Positions 41,466-50,732 of a stretch of 54,373 nt of DNA are shown piece after piece. The stretch comes from DASPWV01 sp046727855 (GTDB taxonomy: Bacteria > Acidobacteriota > Vicinamibacteria > Vicinamibacterales > UBA2999): NCBI GenBank assembly GCA_046727855.1, contig JBKPDL010000148.1, positions 1-54,373 on the forward strand, in the 5' to 3' direction. Within the stretch, counting starts at the first letter, position 1, and each line of letters opens with the position of its first letter. The translations under genes and the position numbers were made by a program. A model generated the notes under the pieces. It did no database searches. It was not told the origin of the DNA and was given only the letters and a program-made list of their open reading frames with translations.

Positions 41466-43865
41466 TCACTGTTCCCGAAGCGCCGTCACAGGATCCAATC
41501 GTGCGGCGCGCAGCGATGGTCCCACCGTCGCCACTATTCCCACGGCGATCAATGTCGCAACGGTTCCCGCTATCGTGAGCGGATCCGTCGCGGACACCTG
41601 GAACAACACCCCACGCATGATCTGCGCCACGGCGAGACCGGCAGCGAGTCCGATAACCAGACCAATGGCCATCGGCATCAAGCCCTGAAAGGCCATCAGG
41701 CCGACAACCTGCCGTACGGTGGCGCCGAGCGCAATGCGGACGCCGATCTCGCGCGTACGCTGTCCCACCGCCTGCGCGGCAACACCCCAGACGCCAATGC
41801 CCGCCAGACCCAACGCAATCGCGGCGAAGGCGGCAAACACCTGAATCAACACGCGAGACCCGCCAAGGTCGGCGTCCAGTACCTGTTCCATCGTGCGCAC
41901 GTCGTAGAGCGGCTGATCCGGATCGAGCTGCACAACGGCGCCGCGAAGCGCAGCGGCCATTCCGGCCGGGTCACTCGCGGTTCGCACCACAATCGTCATG
42001 GTCGCCGCCGGTCGCTGCGCAAGCGGAACATACAAATATGGAATCGGCGGCTGGTCCGCATCGTCATTGCGAATGTCACCGACCACGCCTACGACGCTGC
42101 GCCACTCGCCTTCCGGTTCGTCGCCTTGACGGAGCCGCGCGCCAACGGGCGAGCGATTCGGCCAGAAGCGTCGCGCCATTGCGGCGCTAACGATGGCGAC
42201 CTTTGCGGCCGAGGCGCCGTCACCGTCATTGAACGTTCGACCCTCAACGAGCGGCACACGGAGTGTTTCGAAGAACTGCGGCGTAACCGTATAGTCAACG
42301 GCCCACGTACCCTCGCCGCTGCCCGCCGGCGCGCGGCCCTCGATTTCGAGACCCCGGTTTGGATTGAATCGACTGCCGGCGAAAGGAACGCGGCTCGTCG
42401 CCGCGGCCGTTATGACCCCCGGCAGCGCGCGGATCCGCGCCAGTGCCTGTTCGAAGAATTGCGCCGACGCGTCGGCGCTGGACGATTGTGGCCGGGTGAT
42501 CGACGCGGTCAACACGTTGGCCACCTCGAAACCCGGCTCGAGTCGCTCGATTGCGGCCAGCGTCCGCATCAGCAAGCCCGAAACGATGAGCAAGACAACC
42601 GCCAAGCCGATTTCCGCCGCAACGAGGCCGCTCGTGAGCCGCCGGCTCGCGCACACACCCGATCGTCCGATCGTTTGCAGCCCGGCGACGAGATCGGTCC
42701 GGCGCGCGGCCACGATCGGCGCAACACCTGACATGAGCGTGGCGAGCACTGCCCCTGCCGCCGTAAAGCCAAGCGCACGCACGTTGAATCCACCCGCATC
42801 CACCCAGGGTGAGTCGATTGGGAACGAGTTCACGAATAGTTGCAACGTCCAACGCGACACCAGCACGCTCAGTATGGCTCCCGCAAGCGCAATGGCACCG
42901 CATTCCATCAGCAACTGGCGCGCGACACGCCAGCCGCCGGCGCCGAGCGCGAGCCGCACCGCGAGCTCGCCGCGCCGCGAGAGACCCCGGGCGAGAAGAA
43001 GGTTCGCAATGTTGACGCAGCCGATTAACAGCACCGACAGCACGGTGCCGGCGAGGATGGCGAATGCCAGGCGAGCATCCGGGCCGATGAATTCGTCCTG
43101 CAGCGGCTGCGTATTCACCGTCCATCCCTGATTGCTGCGGGGGAATTCACGTTCGAGCTGTTCGCCGATCGCCGACATTTCGGCTCTCACCTGTTCGATC
43201 GACACGTCGTCGCGCATGCGGCCGAACACGAACAGATTGCGTGTGACGTGGTCGGCGGCCGCTGTGGTGAGATCGATCGGCACGTAGATGCCGTCGACCG
43301 CGGGAAGCCGCGGCAGAACGCCGATGACGGCCACCGGCTGACCATCGATGCGGAGCGTCGCGCCGACAATATCGGCGCGCGCCGCCAATGTATTTCGCCA
43401 GAAGTCGTACGAAAGCACGACCACTGGCGGTGCGCCCGGCTCGCCGTCTGTGGCCGCGAACACGCGTCCCATTGGCGCGCGCCGACGGAAGAACTCGAAG
43501 TAATTGCTCGTCACTTCGCTAACGCTCGCGCGCGCTGGCCTGTCGATGCCACCGACATTCGCCGAGCGCCGGCGCGTGGCGATGACGCTGTCGAGGAGGG
43601 TGGCGCGGCGGCGCCATTCGAGAAAGTCGCCGGTCGAAACGGAATTCTTGGTTTCCGCTTCGCTGCGATTGTGCGACCACAACGCGACGCGGCGCTCCAT
43701 GTCGTCGACGGGCGAGGCGCTCGACATCACCGCGGCGAGAAAGGAGAACACGGCGGTCGTGGTGCCGATACCGACAGCGAGGGTCGCGATGGCGGCAGCG
43801 CTCGTTCCTGGCGCGAGCCGTAATTGCCGCAGCGCGCTCTTGACGTCGAGCCATAGTCCCTGCAT
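41466..43865 (-). CDS. ADOP-type ABC transporter permease (MacB_PCD/FtsX)
   Basis: 799 residues, the same size and layout as the permease at 18360-20759. GAGGAGG precedes the ATG. The start MQGLWLDVKSALRQLRLAPG and the helix AIATLAVGIGTTTAVFSFLAAV open the first core domain; FtsX modules follow around VLLIGCVNIANLLLARGLSRRGE and FAAFAAIALGLAGIGVWGVAAQA, then REIGVRIALGA. These proteins are abundant in acidobacteria and often under PadR-type control; here a long inverted repeat (43878-43921) sits right upstream. No ATPase is adjacent, although an ABC-2 pair is encoded beyond 44021. Confidence 0.9.
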   Translation of the reverse strand: MQGLWLDVKSALRQLRLAPGTSAAAIATLAVGIGTTTAVFSFLAAVMSSASPVDDMERRVALWSHNRSEAETKNSVSTGDFLEWRRRATLLDSVIATRRRSANVGGIDRPARASVSEVTSNYFEFFRRRAPMGRVFAATDGEPGAPPVVVLSYDFWRNTLAARADIVGATLRIDGQPVAVIGVLPRLPAVDGIYVPIDLTTAAADHVTRNLFVFGRMRDDVSIEQVRAEMSAIGEQLEREFPRSNQGWTVNTQPLQDEFIGPDARLAFAILAGTVLSVLLIGCVNIANLLLARGLSRRGELAVRLALGAGGWRVARQLLMECGAIALAGAILSVLVSRWTLQLFVNSFPIDSPWVDAGGFNVRALGFTAAGAVLATLMSGVAPIVAARRTDLVAGLQTIGRSGVCASRRLTSGLVAAEIGLAVVLLIVSGLLMRTLAAIERLEPGFEVANVLTASITRPQSSSADASAQFFEQALARIRALPGVITAAATSRVPFAGSRFNPNRGLEIEGRAPAGSGEGTWAVDYTVTPQFFETLRVPLVEGRTFNDGDGASAAKVAIVSAAMARRFWPNRSPVGARLRQGDEPEGEWRSVVGVVGDIRNDDADQPPIPYLYVPLAQRPAATMTIVVRTASDPAGMAAALRGAVVQLDPDQPLYDVRTMEQVLDADLGGSRVLIQVFAAFAAIALGLAGIGVWGVAAQAVGQRTREIGVRIALGATVRQVVGLMAFQGLMPMAIGLVIGLAAGLAVAQIMRGVLFQVSATDPLTIAGTVATLIAVGIVATVGPSLRAARLDPVTALREQ

Positions 43866-43877
43866 CTACCGCCTCCT

Positions 43878-43921
43878 CATACGCTAAAAAGATAGCACAT
43901 GTTGCTGTTTTTTTAGCATAG
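43878..43921. promoter_or_regulatory. long inverted repeat upstream of the ADOP gene, candidate operator
   Basis: Arms of about 20 bases (ATACGCTAAAAAGATAGC on one side, GCTGTTTTTTTAGCATAG on the other) flank a central ACATGT. It lies 13 bases upstream of the start codon, just above the ribosome site. Its AT-rich symmetric form fits a dimeric regulator such as PadR, which is inferred, not shown. Confidence 0.5.
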
Positions 43922-43961
43922 GCTGTCTGCGCGGCGTCAAATGCTTCGCGCGCGGCGGGAT

Positions 43962-43983
43962 TCGCGGACCTGAAGGTCCGCGA
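43962..43983. repeat. extragenic palindrome (TCGCGGACCT-GA-AGGTCCGCGA)
   Basis: Ten-base perfect arms around GA; half-copies (AGGTCCGCGG at 44010-44019) follow. It belongs with the palindromes at 11503, 11643 and 31625, with changed arm bases but conserved CT and AG at the centre. Confidence 0.75.
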
Positions 43984-44020
43984 GACGTGAGGTCATGAGG
44001 GTGGAGTTGAAGGTCCGCGG

Positions 44021-45067
44021 TTACTGCCAGCGGAATAGTTTGAGCGCCAGCGCGAAGCAGCTCGTGCCCCAGGCGAGCAGGATCGTGAGCTCGCGCCACT
44101 GCGAGGCGAGCGGCGCGCCTTCGTTGATGATCGCGCGGAGTGCGTCGTTGAGTGCGGTGAGCGGCAGCACCTGGATCATCGGCTGCATCGCATCCGGAAA
44201 GTTGCTCGAAGCGAAAAAGACCCCGGAGAGCACCCACATCGGCACCATCACGACGTTGAGCAGGCCCGAGACGGCTTCAATGGTGCGCACGCGGGAGCTG
44301 ACAAGGAGCGCGATGCCACCAAATGCCGCCGCGCCGGCCAGCGCCACCGTCGCAACCGCCAACAGCGATCCGTAGACGGCGACGTCGAACACCAGCCAGG
44401 CGAAGGCGATGAGAATCGCCGATTCGAGCGTCAGGAACGCGAGGCGATTGATGACATGCGACGCCAGATACTGAGTACGTGACATCGGCGTGGCCACCAG
44501 CCGCTTGAGCAGCTTGCGCATGCGGGAAGTCACGATCGAGAAGCTGACGCTCCACATGCCGGTGCCCATGATGTTCATGCCGAGCAAGCCGGGCACCAGC
44601 CAGTCGATATAGCGCGATCCGGCCGACACCACCGGCTGCGCGATGGGGGTAAACGCATCGCGACGGCCCGCGGCGCGCTGCAACGCGGCGTCCACGGCCA
44701 GTCGCGCCACTTGGCTCTCGGCGCGCGCTTCGTCATAGCGATACGTCGGAGGCGAACCAGGGACGACGACAACCGCCGCCCGTCCGTCGCGAACAACGCG
44801 CTCGATTGCATCCGGCGAAACTTGCCGGACCACAAACCCGCCCGCACGTTCGAGCGCGGCCGCGGTTTCGCCATCGCCCTGGACGTCGACCACGCCGACG
44901 ATCACGGGCTCGGCGCCGCGCGATCGAAACGCGACGCCCAGCGCGCAGGTCATCAGAATCGGAAAGGCGAAGACCCAGAAAATCGCCTCTGGCTCCCGGA
45001 AGAACTCCTTGAAGCGCGTCGCCGTGAGCTCCACGAGCGGATGCGGAACCGTATGGGTCCTACTCAT
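44021..45067 (-). CDS. ABC-2 type transporter permease
   Basis: 348 residues from the ATG at 45067, which overlaps the ATPase stop by 8 bases (ATGAGTAG). One helix (AIFWVFAFPILMTCALGVAF) is followed by an extracytoplasmic domain with an Ala-rich stretch (residues 45-165), then five helices, including GLLGMNIMGTGMWSVSFSIV, LESAILIAFAWLVFDVAVYG and the signature region GLLNVVMVPMWVLSGVFFAS. This is the ABC-2/YhgE-YhfI type of permease, used for drug or lipid-linked export. It forms a unit with the ATPase at 45060-45995. Confidence 0.88.
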   Translation of the reverse strand: MSRTHTVPHPLVELTATRFKEFFREPEAIFWVFAFPILMTCALGVAFRSRGAEPVIVGVVDVQGDGETAAALERAGGFVVRQVSPDAIERVVRDGRAAVVVVPGSPPTYRYDEARAESQVARLAVDAALQRAAGRRDAFTPIAQPVVSAGSRYIDWLVPGLLGMNIMGTGMWSVSFSIVTSRMRKLLKRLVATPMSRTQYLASHVINRLAFLTLESAILIAFAWLVFDVAVYGSLLAVATVALAGAAAFGGIALLVSSRVRTIEAVSGLLNVVMVPMWVLSGVFFASSNFPDAMQPMIQVLPLTALNDALRAIINEGAPLASQWRELTILLAWGTSCFALALKLFRWQ

Positions 45068-45995
45068 CGCGCAGGTGCCTTCCGGTAAGCGAGACGAAGA
45101 CATCCTCAAGTGTCGCGCTGTGGGTCGTCAGCAGGCTGAGTGCCGCATTGCGCGCGCGCAGCGTATCCAGCAGCGCCGGAATCGTGCGATGGAGTTCGGA
45201 GGTGGCGAGAGAGATCGACGCCTGCGCATGCCGAACCTCGGTAACGCCGGCCAGCGCCCGCAGCTCGCCGTCATCCGGCGGCGGCCCGCCGTCGGCCAGT
45301 GCGAACTCGATGACATGCTCCGCGCCCAGCGACGCCACCAGCTCGTTCGGTGTGCCGAGGGCGATCAGGCGCCCTTTGTCCATGATGGCAACGCGGTCGC
45401 AGAGCGCATGCGCTTCGTCCATGTAATGCGTGGTGATCAGAATCGTGCCGCCGCGTGCGCGAAATCGTTCGAGCACATCCCACAGTTGCCGGCGCGACTG
45501 GGGATCGAGCCCCGTTGTCGGCTCGTCGAGAAACAGCAGCTCCGGCTGCCCGACGAGCGCGCACGCGACGGAAAGCCGCTGCTTCTGACCGCCAGACAAT
45601 TTGACCACCCACGAATCGCGCTTTGCTTCGAGCTCCACCATCGCGAGCACGTCGTCCACGTCGGGACCCTGTGGATAAAACGAGCGAAAGAGGCGCACGG
45701 TTTCGGCCACCGTGAGTTTGTCGGCAAGCTGCGTTTCCTGCAGCTGAATACCGAGGCGTGTGCGCAGCCAGCGGGCGTCGCGATCCCAGCGCCTGCCCAG
45801 CACCTCGACCTCGCCGGCATCTGCGGTGAGCAGACCTTCGAGAATCTCGATCGTCGTGGTCTTTCCGGCGCCGTTCGGTCCGAGCAGGCCGAAACATTCT
45901 CCGACCTGCACCTCGAGATCGAGTCCGTCTACCGCGGTCAGGCTTTCATATCGCTTCACAAGTCCGCGGCATCGTAATGCGGCGATGTGTGGCAC
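45060..45995 (-). CDS. ABC transporter ATP-binding protein (ABC-2 exporter)
   Basis: 311 residues. Walker A is LLGPNGAGKTTTIE, the Q-loop LGIQLQETQL, the signature LSGGQKQRLSVACAL, Walker B LLFLDEPTTGLDPQSR and the H-loop ITTHYMDEAHAL. A C-terminal extension of about 90 residues (to LTGRHLRDE) is typical of DrrA/CcmA-type exporter ATPases (DUF4162-like). It powers the coupled permease. The two genes overlap, so expression should be balanced. Confidence 0.93.
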   Translation of the reverse strand: MPHIAALRCRGLVKRYESLTAVDGLDLEVQVGECFGLLGPNGAGKTTTIEILEGLLTADAGEVEVLGRRWDRDARWLRTRLGIQLQETQLADKLTVAETVRLFRSFYPQGPDVDDVLAMVELEAKRDSWVVKLSGGQKQRLSVACALVGQPELLFLDEPTTGLDPQSRRQLWDVLERFRARGGTILITTHYMDEAHALCDRVAIMDKGRLIALGTPNELVASLGAEHVIEFALADGGPPPDDGELRALAGVTEVRHAQASISLATSELHRTIPALLDTLRARNAALSLLTTHSATLEDVFVSLTGRHLRDE

Positions 45996-46110
45996 TGCGA
46001 AATTTTATGTCGACGTGACGCATCATTCGCAACAAACCGCGCATCGTCGCGATCGAGCAGGCGTTTCGCGGAAAGGCATAAAAAGAATTAGGGCGCCTGA
46101 GATGTAGCGG

Positions 46111-47424
46111 TCAGTCGGCGATCTCAGCTCTCGGCCCGCCGATCCAGTTTTCCGCCACGCTTCCCGTTCGAATAATCGTTTCCGCCCGGTCCGAGCCGGT
46201 TGACACGATTGCAATCGGCACGCCGCTCACCTCCTCGAGCCGCGCGACGTAGCGCCGCGCCTCGCGCGGCAACTCGTCGAAGCTGCGGGCGCCGCGCGTC
46301 GGCTCTTTCCATCCAGACATGGTTTCGTACACCGCCTCGCACGGGCCGGCCGTGGCAAGGTCCGCCGGAAACTCGGTAACGGTTCGATTGCCGACGCGAT
46401 AGGCGGTGCAGATGTGCACGTCGTCCAATCCGTCGAGCACATCGAGCTTGGTGAGCGCGAGCGCGTCGAGACCGTTGATTCGGGTCGAGTAGCGCACGAC
46501 CACGGCGTCGTACCAGCCGCATCTCCGCGGCCGTCCGGTGGACGCGCCATATTCCTGGCCGCTCTCGCGCAGCCGTTCGGCCATGTCGCCAAAGAGCTCT
46601 GTCGGGAGCGGCCCTTCGCCGACGCGCGTCGTGTACGCCTTGGCCACACCCAGTGCGCCGTCGATTGCCCGCGGCGCAATCCCGAGCCCGGTGCAGACGC
46701 CGCCGATCGAGGCGTTCGATGAAGTGACGAAGGGGTAGGTCCCGTGATCGATATCCAGCATCGTCGCCTGGGCGCCTTCGAACAGCACAGAGCGCCGTTC
46801 TTTGATCGCGTTGGCAAGGAACAGCGACGCGTCTGCCGTCCAGCGGCGCATGCGCGCACCGTAGGCAAGCAAGTCGTCGTAGACCTGCTTCCAATCGAGC
46901 GTCGACTCCTTGATGATCTGGTTGCGCGCGTCGACATTAGCGCGCACTTCGTCGGCGAGCGCCTTGGTATCGACGAGATCGCACACGCGAATGCCGCGGC
47001 GTCCGATCTTGTCCTCATACGCCGGCCCAATGCCGCGCGACGTCGTCCCGATTTTCCGCTCGGCGCGCCGCGCCTCGCTCAAAATGTCCAGCTCGCGGTG
47101 ATACGGCAGGATCAAATGCGCCTTTTCGCTGATCAACAGGCGGTCGCCGACGTCGATCCCGAGCGTCGCGAGCTCCTCAATCTCCTTGAAGAGCGCCTGC
47201 GGGTCCACCACCACGCCATTGCCGATGATGCACGTAACGCCAGGATGCAGAATGCCTGAGGGAATCAGGTGCAGCACGAACTTCTTACCGCTCACGTACA
47301 CGGTGTGACCGGCGTTGTGGCCTCCTTGATAGCGCGCGACGATGGAAAAATGCGGCGTGAGTAAATCGACGATCTTGCCTTTGCCTTCGTCGCCCCACTG
47401 CGCGCCCAGAACCGCAATGTTCAC
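46111..47424 (-). CDS. purA: adenylosuccinate synthetase
   Basis: 437 residues from a GTG at 47424. The start NIAVLGAQWGDEGKGKIVDLL is the GTP-site P-loop, GGHNAGHTV holds the catalytic residues, and GTTSRGIGPAYEDK, GAQATMLDIDHGTYPFVTSS and TTRVGEGPLPTEL follow in family order. It makes adenylosuccinate from IMP and aspartate in purine synthesis. The frame continues to 47700, but that part overlaps hutH and lacks similarity. TATTCT lies 7 bases before the GTG with no Shine-Dalgarno site, suggesting a leaderless transcript. Confidence 0.96.
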   Translation of the reverse strand: MNIAVLGAQWGDEGKGKIVDLLTPHFSIVARYQGGHNAGHTVYVSGKKFVLHLIPSGILHPGVTCIIGNGVVVDPQALFKEIEELATLGIDVGDRLLISEKAHLILPYHRELDILSEARRAERKIGTTSRGIGPAYEDKIGRRGIRVCDLVDTKALADEVRANVDARNQIIKESTLDWKQVYDDLLAYGARMRRWTADASLFLANAIKERRSVLFEGAQATMLDIDHGTYPFVTSSNASIGGVCTGLGIAPRAIDGALGVAKAYTTRVGEGPLPTELFGDMAERLRESGQEYGASTGRPRRCGWYDAVVVRYSTRINGLDALALTKLDVLDGLDDVHICTAYRVGNRTVTEFPADLATAGPCEAVYETMSGWKEPTRGARSFDELPREARRYVARLEEVSGVPIAIVSTGSDRAETIIRTGSVAENWIGGPRAEIAD

Positions 47425-47432
47425 GCAACACA

Positions 47433-47448
47433 GAATACCCGATATGCT
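47433..47448. promoter_or_regulatory. back-to-back -10 boxes for purA and hutH
   Basis: On the minus strand TATTCT (47438-47433) ends 8 bases from the purA GTG (7 between). On the plus strand TATGCT (47443-47448) lies 6 bases before the hutH ATG at 47455. Only 30 bases separate the two start codons, so both promoters overlap the opposite gene. -35 hexamers are weak. Confidence 0.45.
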
Positions 47449-47454
47449 TTCGTG

Positions 47455-48969
47455 ATGGTTCTGCTCGACGGCGAGCGCCTCACACTCGACAATCTTCTGG
47501 CGATTGCAGACGGCAACGCGGAGGTCGCTCTCGCCCCCGCGGCACGCGCGCGCGTCACCGCCGCGCGCGATGTCGTCGATCGTCGAGCCGATGGCGACGC
47601 CCCGGTTTACGGCATCAACACCGGATTTGGATCGTTCGCGGAGACACGCATCGGACGCGACGATCTCGCGCAGCTGCAAGTCAATCTGCTTCGCAGTCAC
47701 GCCGCCGGCATCGGCGAGCCGCTGCCGGTTCGTGCGGTCCGCGCCAGCATGGCGCTGCGCGCCAACGTGCTGGCGAAAGGTTTTTCAGGAATTCATGCGC
47801 GCACGCTCGACACGTTGATCGAAATGCTCAACCGGCGCGTTCATCCGCGCGTGCCGAGTCGAGGTTCAGTCGGAGCCAGCGGCGATCTCGCACCGCTCGC
47901 GCATATCGGGCTCGTACTGATCGGCGAGGGCGAGGTCTGGGACGGCCGTTCGAGCACGCCGGGACGCGAGGCGCTTGCGGCTGCGAGCATTGCCGCGGTG
48001 ACGCTCGGCCCGAAAGAAGGTCTCGCACTCATCAACGGCACGCAGCCGTCCACGGCGGTGGCCGCGCTCGCGTTGGCGGGAGCCGAGCGCGTCGCGAAAG
48101 CGGCTGATCTCGCGGCGGCACTCTCGATCGACGGCCTGCAAGGATCGATCAAGCCGTTTGATGCGCGCATTCACGCGGCGCGTCCTTATTCAGGACAGTC
48201 GATCGTCGCCAGCAATCTCAGGGCGCTGCTCCAAGGCAGCGCGATCAACGCGGCTCATGCCAATTGCGGTCGCGTACAGGACGCCTACTCCATGCGGTGT
48301 GTGCCGCAGGTCCACGGCGCTGCGCGTGAGGCGCTGCACTGGGTGCGCCACATCGTCGAAGTCGAGATGAACGCTGCGACCGACAACCCCATGGTATTCG
48401 CCGATAGCGATGAGATCGTTTCGGGCGGCAACTTTCACGGTGCGCCGGTCGCCATGGCCGCCGATCTCCTGGTGGTGGCGCTCGCTCAGTTCGCGACGAT
48501 CAGCGAGCGGCGCTCCGAACGTCTGGTCAATCCGGCGCTGAGCGGGCTACCGGCGTTTCTGACGCGGAATGGCGGCCTCGAATCCGGCTATATGCTCGCG
48601 CAGGTGACGGCGGCGGCGCTCACCTCCGAGATCAAGACCCTGTCTCATCCTGCGAGTGTCGACACCATTCCCACCTCCGCGAACAAGGAAGATCACGTCA
48701 GCATGAGCATGTCGGCGGCGCTCAAAGCGGAACGGGCTTTGCAACTCCTTACAAACGTGATCGCCATCGAAATTCTCTGTGCATGCCAGGCGATCGACTT
48801 GCTCGCGCCGCTCACCAGCACCGATCGCGTCATGCGCGTCCATCGCGCGGTGCGCGAACGTGTGCCGCCGCTCATGCGCGACCGTCCCCCGGCGCCCGAC
48901 ATCGCTGCCGTCGCCGCGCTGATCGGCGACGGTGCGCTTGAGTACGCGTCAGGTTCAGTTGTCAACTGA
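47455..48969 (+). CDS. hutH: histidine ammonia-lyase
   Basis: 504 residues. The MIO prosthetic group forms from A141-S142-G143 in GSVGASGDLAPLAHIG; the catalytic tyrosine is in VYGINTGFGSFAET, and NKEDHVSMSM and FHGAPVAMAADLL line the site. It deaminates histidine to urocanate. A GTG at 47452 directly before the ATG could be used instead. It is followed by hutU after a 95-base gap that may have its own promoter. The later pathway genes (hutI, hutG or hutF) are not in the window. Confidence 0.95.
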   Translation: MVLLDGERLTLDNLLAIADGNAEVALAPAARARVTAARDVVDRRADGDAPVYGINTGFGSFAETRIGRDDLAQLQVNLLRSHAAGIGEPLPVRAVRASMALRANVLAKGFSGIHARTLDTLIEMLNRRVHPRVPSRGSVGASGDLAPLAHIGLVLIGEGEVWDGRSSTPGREALAAASIAAVTLGPKEGLALINGTQPSTAVAALALAGAERVAKAADLAAALSIDGLQGSIKPFDARIHAARPYSGQSIVASNLRALLQGSAINAAHANCGRVQDAYSMRCVPQVHGAAREALHWVRHIVEVEMNAATDNPMVFADSDEIVSGGNFHGAPVAMAADLLVVALAQFATISERRSERLVNPALSGLPAFLTRNGGLESGYMLAQVTAAALTSEIKTLSHPASVDTIPTSANKEDHVSMSMSAALKAERALQLLTNVIAIEILCACQAIDLLAPLTSTDRVMRVHRAVRERVPPLMRDRPPAPDIAAVAALIGDGALEYASGSVVN

Positions 48970-48999
48970 TTTCCAAAATCTTTCGATCGCATTTTCAAT

Positions 49000-49028
49000 T
49001 TGACAACGTGAGTCGCGCTGCTTAGTTT
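49000..49028 (+). promoter_or_regulatory. candidate promoter of hutU
   Basis: TTGACA at 49000-49005 is a perfect -35; 17 bases later TAGTTT (49023-49028) is a weak -10. It lies about 37 bases upstream of the hutU ATG. It may give hutU and the ATPase gene separate expression from hutH. Confidence 0.45.
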
Positions 49029-49064
49029 CTTATCTTCACGTTCGGACCCTCCGTTAGCTTCCTC

Positions 49065-50732
49065 ATGCCTACGGCCGCTCGTCTCGTCCGCGCTCCTCGC
49101 GGCACGTCGCTGACGTGCAAAGGATGGCTCCAGGAAGCCGCCCTGCGGATGTTGATGAACAACCTCGATCCAGATGTGGCCGAACGTCCGGAAGATCTGG
49201 TGGTCTACGGTGGAACAGGGCGCGCCGCCCGAAGTTGGGAAGCCTTTGACGCGATCGTGCGCGAGCTGCGCCAGCTGGGCGACGACGAAACGCTCGTGGT
49301 GCAGTCGGGTAAGCCGGTCGCGGTCTTTCGCACGCACGCGAACGCGCCGCGCGTGCTCATCGCCAACGCCAATCTCGTGCCCAGGTGGGCGACGTGGGAC
49401 ACCTTTCGCGATTTGGAAGACCGTGGCCTCACGATGTACGGCCAGATGACCGCCGGCAGCTGGATTTACATCGGCACGCAAGGCATCCTGCAGGGCACCT
49501 ACGAAACGCTGGCAGCGCTGGCGCGCCAACATTTCGGCGGTTCGCTCGCCGGCCGGCTCACCGTGACCGCCGGCCTCGGCGGAATGGGCGGCGCCCAGCC
49601 GCTCGCCGTGACGATGAACGAAGGAGTGGCGCTGGTCGTCGAAGTCGATCCGCATCGCATCGAACGCCGGCTGGCCACCGGTTACCTGGATGAAGCCACA
49701 GACGACCTGGATGTCGCGCTCGCGAAGGTTCGACAATCGACGCGCGAACGCGTGGCGCGGTCGATCGGAGTGCTCGGCAACGCCGCCGAGATCGTGCCCG
49801 CGCTCGTTCGCCGGCAGGTGACGCCGGATGTCGTCACCGATCAAACCGCCGCGCACGATGCGCTCACCGGCTACGTGCCCGACGGATTGTCGCTGGCCGC
49901 CGCCGAGACGCTGCGCACATCCGACCCGGCGGAGTACGAACGCCGCGCCATCGACGCCATGGGCCGCCACGTGGCGGCGATGCTGACGATGAAAGCGCGC
50001 GGCGCGGTTGTCTTTGATTACGGAAACAACATCCGCGCGCAGGCGCTCAAGGCGGGCGTCGAGCGCGCCTTCGATATTCCAGGGTTCGTGCCGGAATACG
50101 TGCGGCCGCTCTTTTGCGAAGGCAAGGGCCCATTCCGCTGGGCCGCGCTGTCAGGCGATCCGGAAGACATCCGCGTCACCGATCGCGCCGCGCTGGAAAT
50201 GTTCTCGCACGACCAGGCGTTGTGCCGCTGGATTCGCCTCGCGGGCGAACGCGTGAAGTTTCAAGGCTTGCCGGCGCGTATCTTCTGGCTCGGGCTCGGC
50301 GATCGCGCTCGATTCGGGCTGCGCATCAACGAGTTGGTGCGGAGCGGCGCGATCACGGCGCCGATCGTGATCGGACGCGATCACCTCGACACCGGATCGG
50401 TCGCATCGCCGAATCGCGAAACCGAGGGCATGCGCGACGGGAGCGACGCGATTGCCGACTGGCCTCTGCTCAACGCGCTCCTCAATGCATCGGCGGGCGC
50501 CACGTGGGTATCGGTGCATCATGGCGGCGGCGTGGGGATTGGCTATTCAATTCATGCAGGGATGGTGATTGTGGCGGACGGTACTCGCGAAGCGGACGAG
50601 CGGTTGCAGCGCGTCCTCACTTGCGATCCAGGCAGCGGCGTCGCGCGGCATGCGGACGCCGGGTATCCCACGGCGATCGAAACGGCGCGCCAACGGAAGA
50701 TGCGGATCCCAATGCTGGAGACAGATCGATGA
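49065..50732 (+). CDS. hutU: urocanate hydratase
   Basis: 555 residues, normal for the family. The motif run is typical: GWLQEAALRMLMNNLDPDVA at the start, VYGGTGRAAR, VQSGKPVAVFRTH, the NAD-loop TAGLGGMGGAQPLAVTMN, VFDYGNNIRAQA, FVPEYVRPLFCEGKGPFRW and WVSVHHGGGVGIGYSIHAG. It converts urocanate to imidazolonepropionate with tightly bound NAD in histidine breakdown. The stop overlaps the next gene start (ATGA), so an ATPase is made from the same message. Confidence 0.96.
   Translation: MPTAARLVRAPRGTSLTCKGWLQEAALRMLMNNLDPDVAERPEDLVVYGGTGRAARSWEAFDAIVRELRQLGDDETLVVQSGKPVAVFRTHANAPRVLIANANLVPRWATWDTFRDLEDRGLTMYGQMTAGSWIYIGTQGILQGTYETLAALARQHFGGSLAGRLTVTAGLGGMGGAQPLAVTMNEGVALVVEVDPHRIERRLATGYLDEATDDLDVALAKVRQSTRERVARSIGVLGNAAEIVPALVRRQVTPDVVTDQTAAHDALTGYVPDGLSLAAAETLRTSDPAEYERRAIDAMGRHVAAMLTMKARGAVVFDYGNNIRAQALKAGVERAFDIPGFVPEYVRPLFCEGKGPFRWAALSGDPEDIRVTDRAALEMFSHDQALCRWIRLAGERVKFQGLPARIFWLGLGDRARFGLRINELVRSGAITAPIVIGRDHLDTGSVASPNRETEGMRDGSDAIADWPLLNALLNASAGATWVSVHHGGGVGIGYSIHAGMVIVADGTREADERLQRVLTCDPGSGVARHADAGYPTAIETARQRKMRIPMLETDR

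Noticed and set aside
47425..47700. Longer start of purA at 47700
   Set aside because: Overlaps hutH on the opposite strand and precedes the conserved N-terminus NIAVLGAQWGDEGKGK.
50114..50728. Longer start of the ATPase frame at 50114
   Set aside because: That part is an alternative frame of hutU with arginine-rich, low-complexity translation; the ATGA overlap at 50729 is the natural start.
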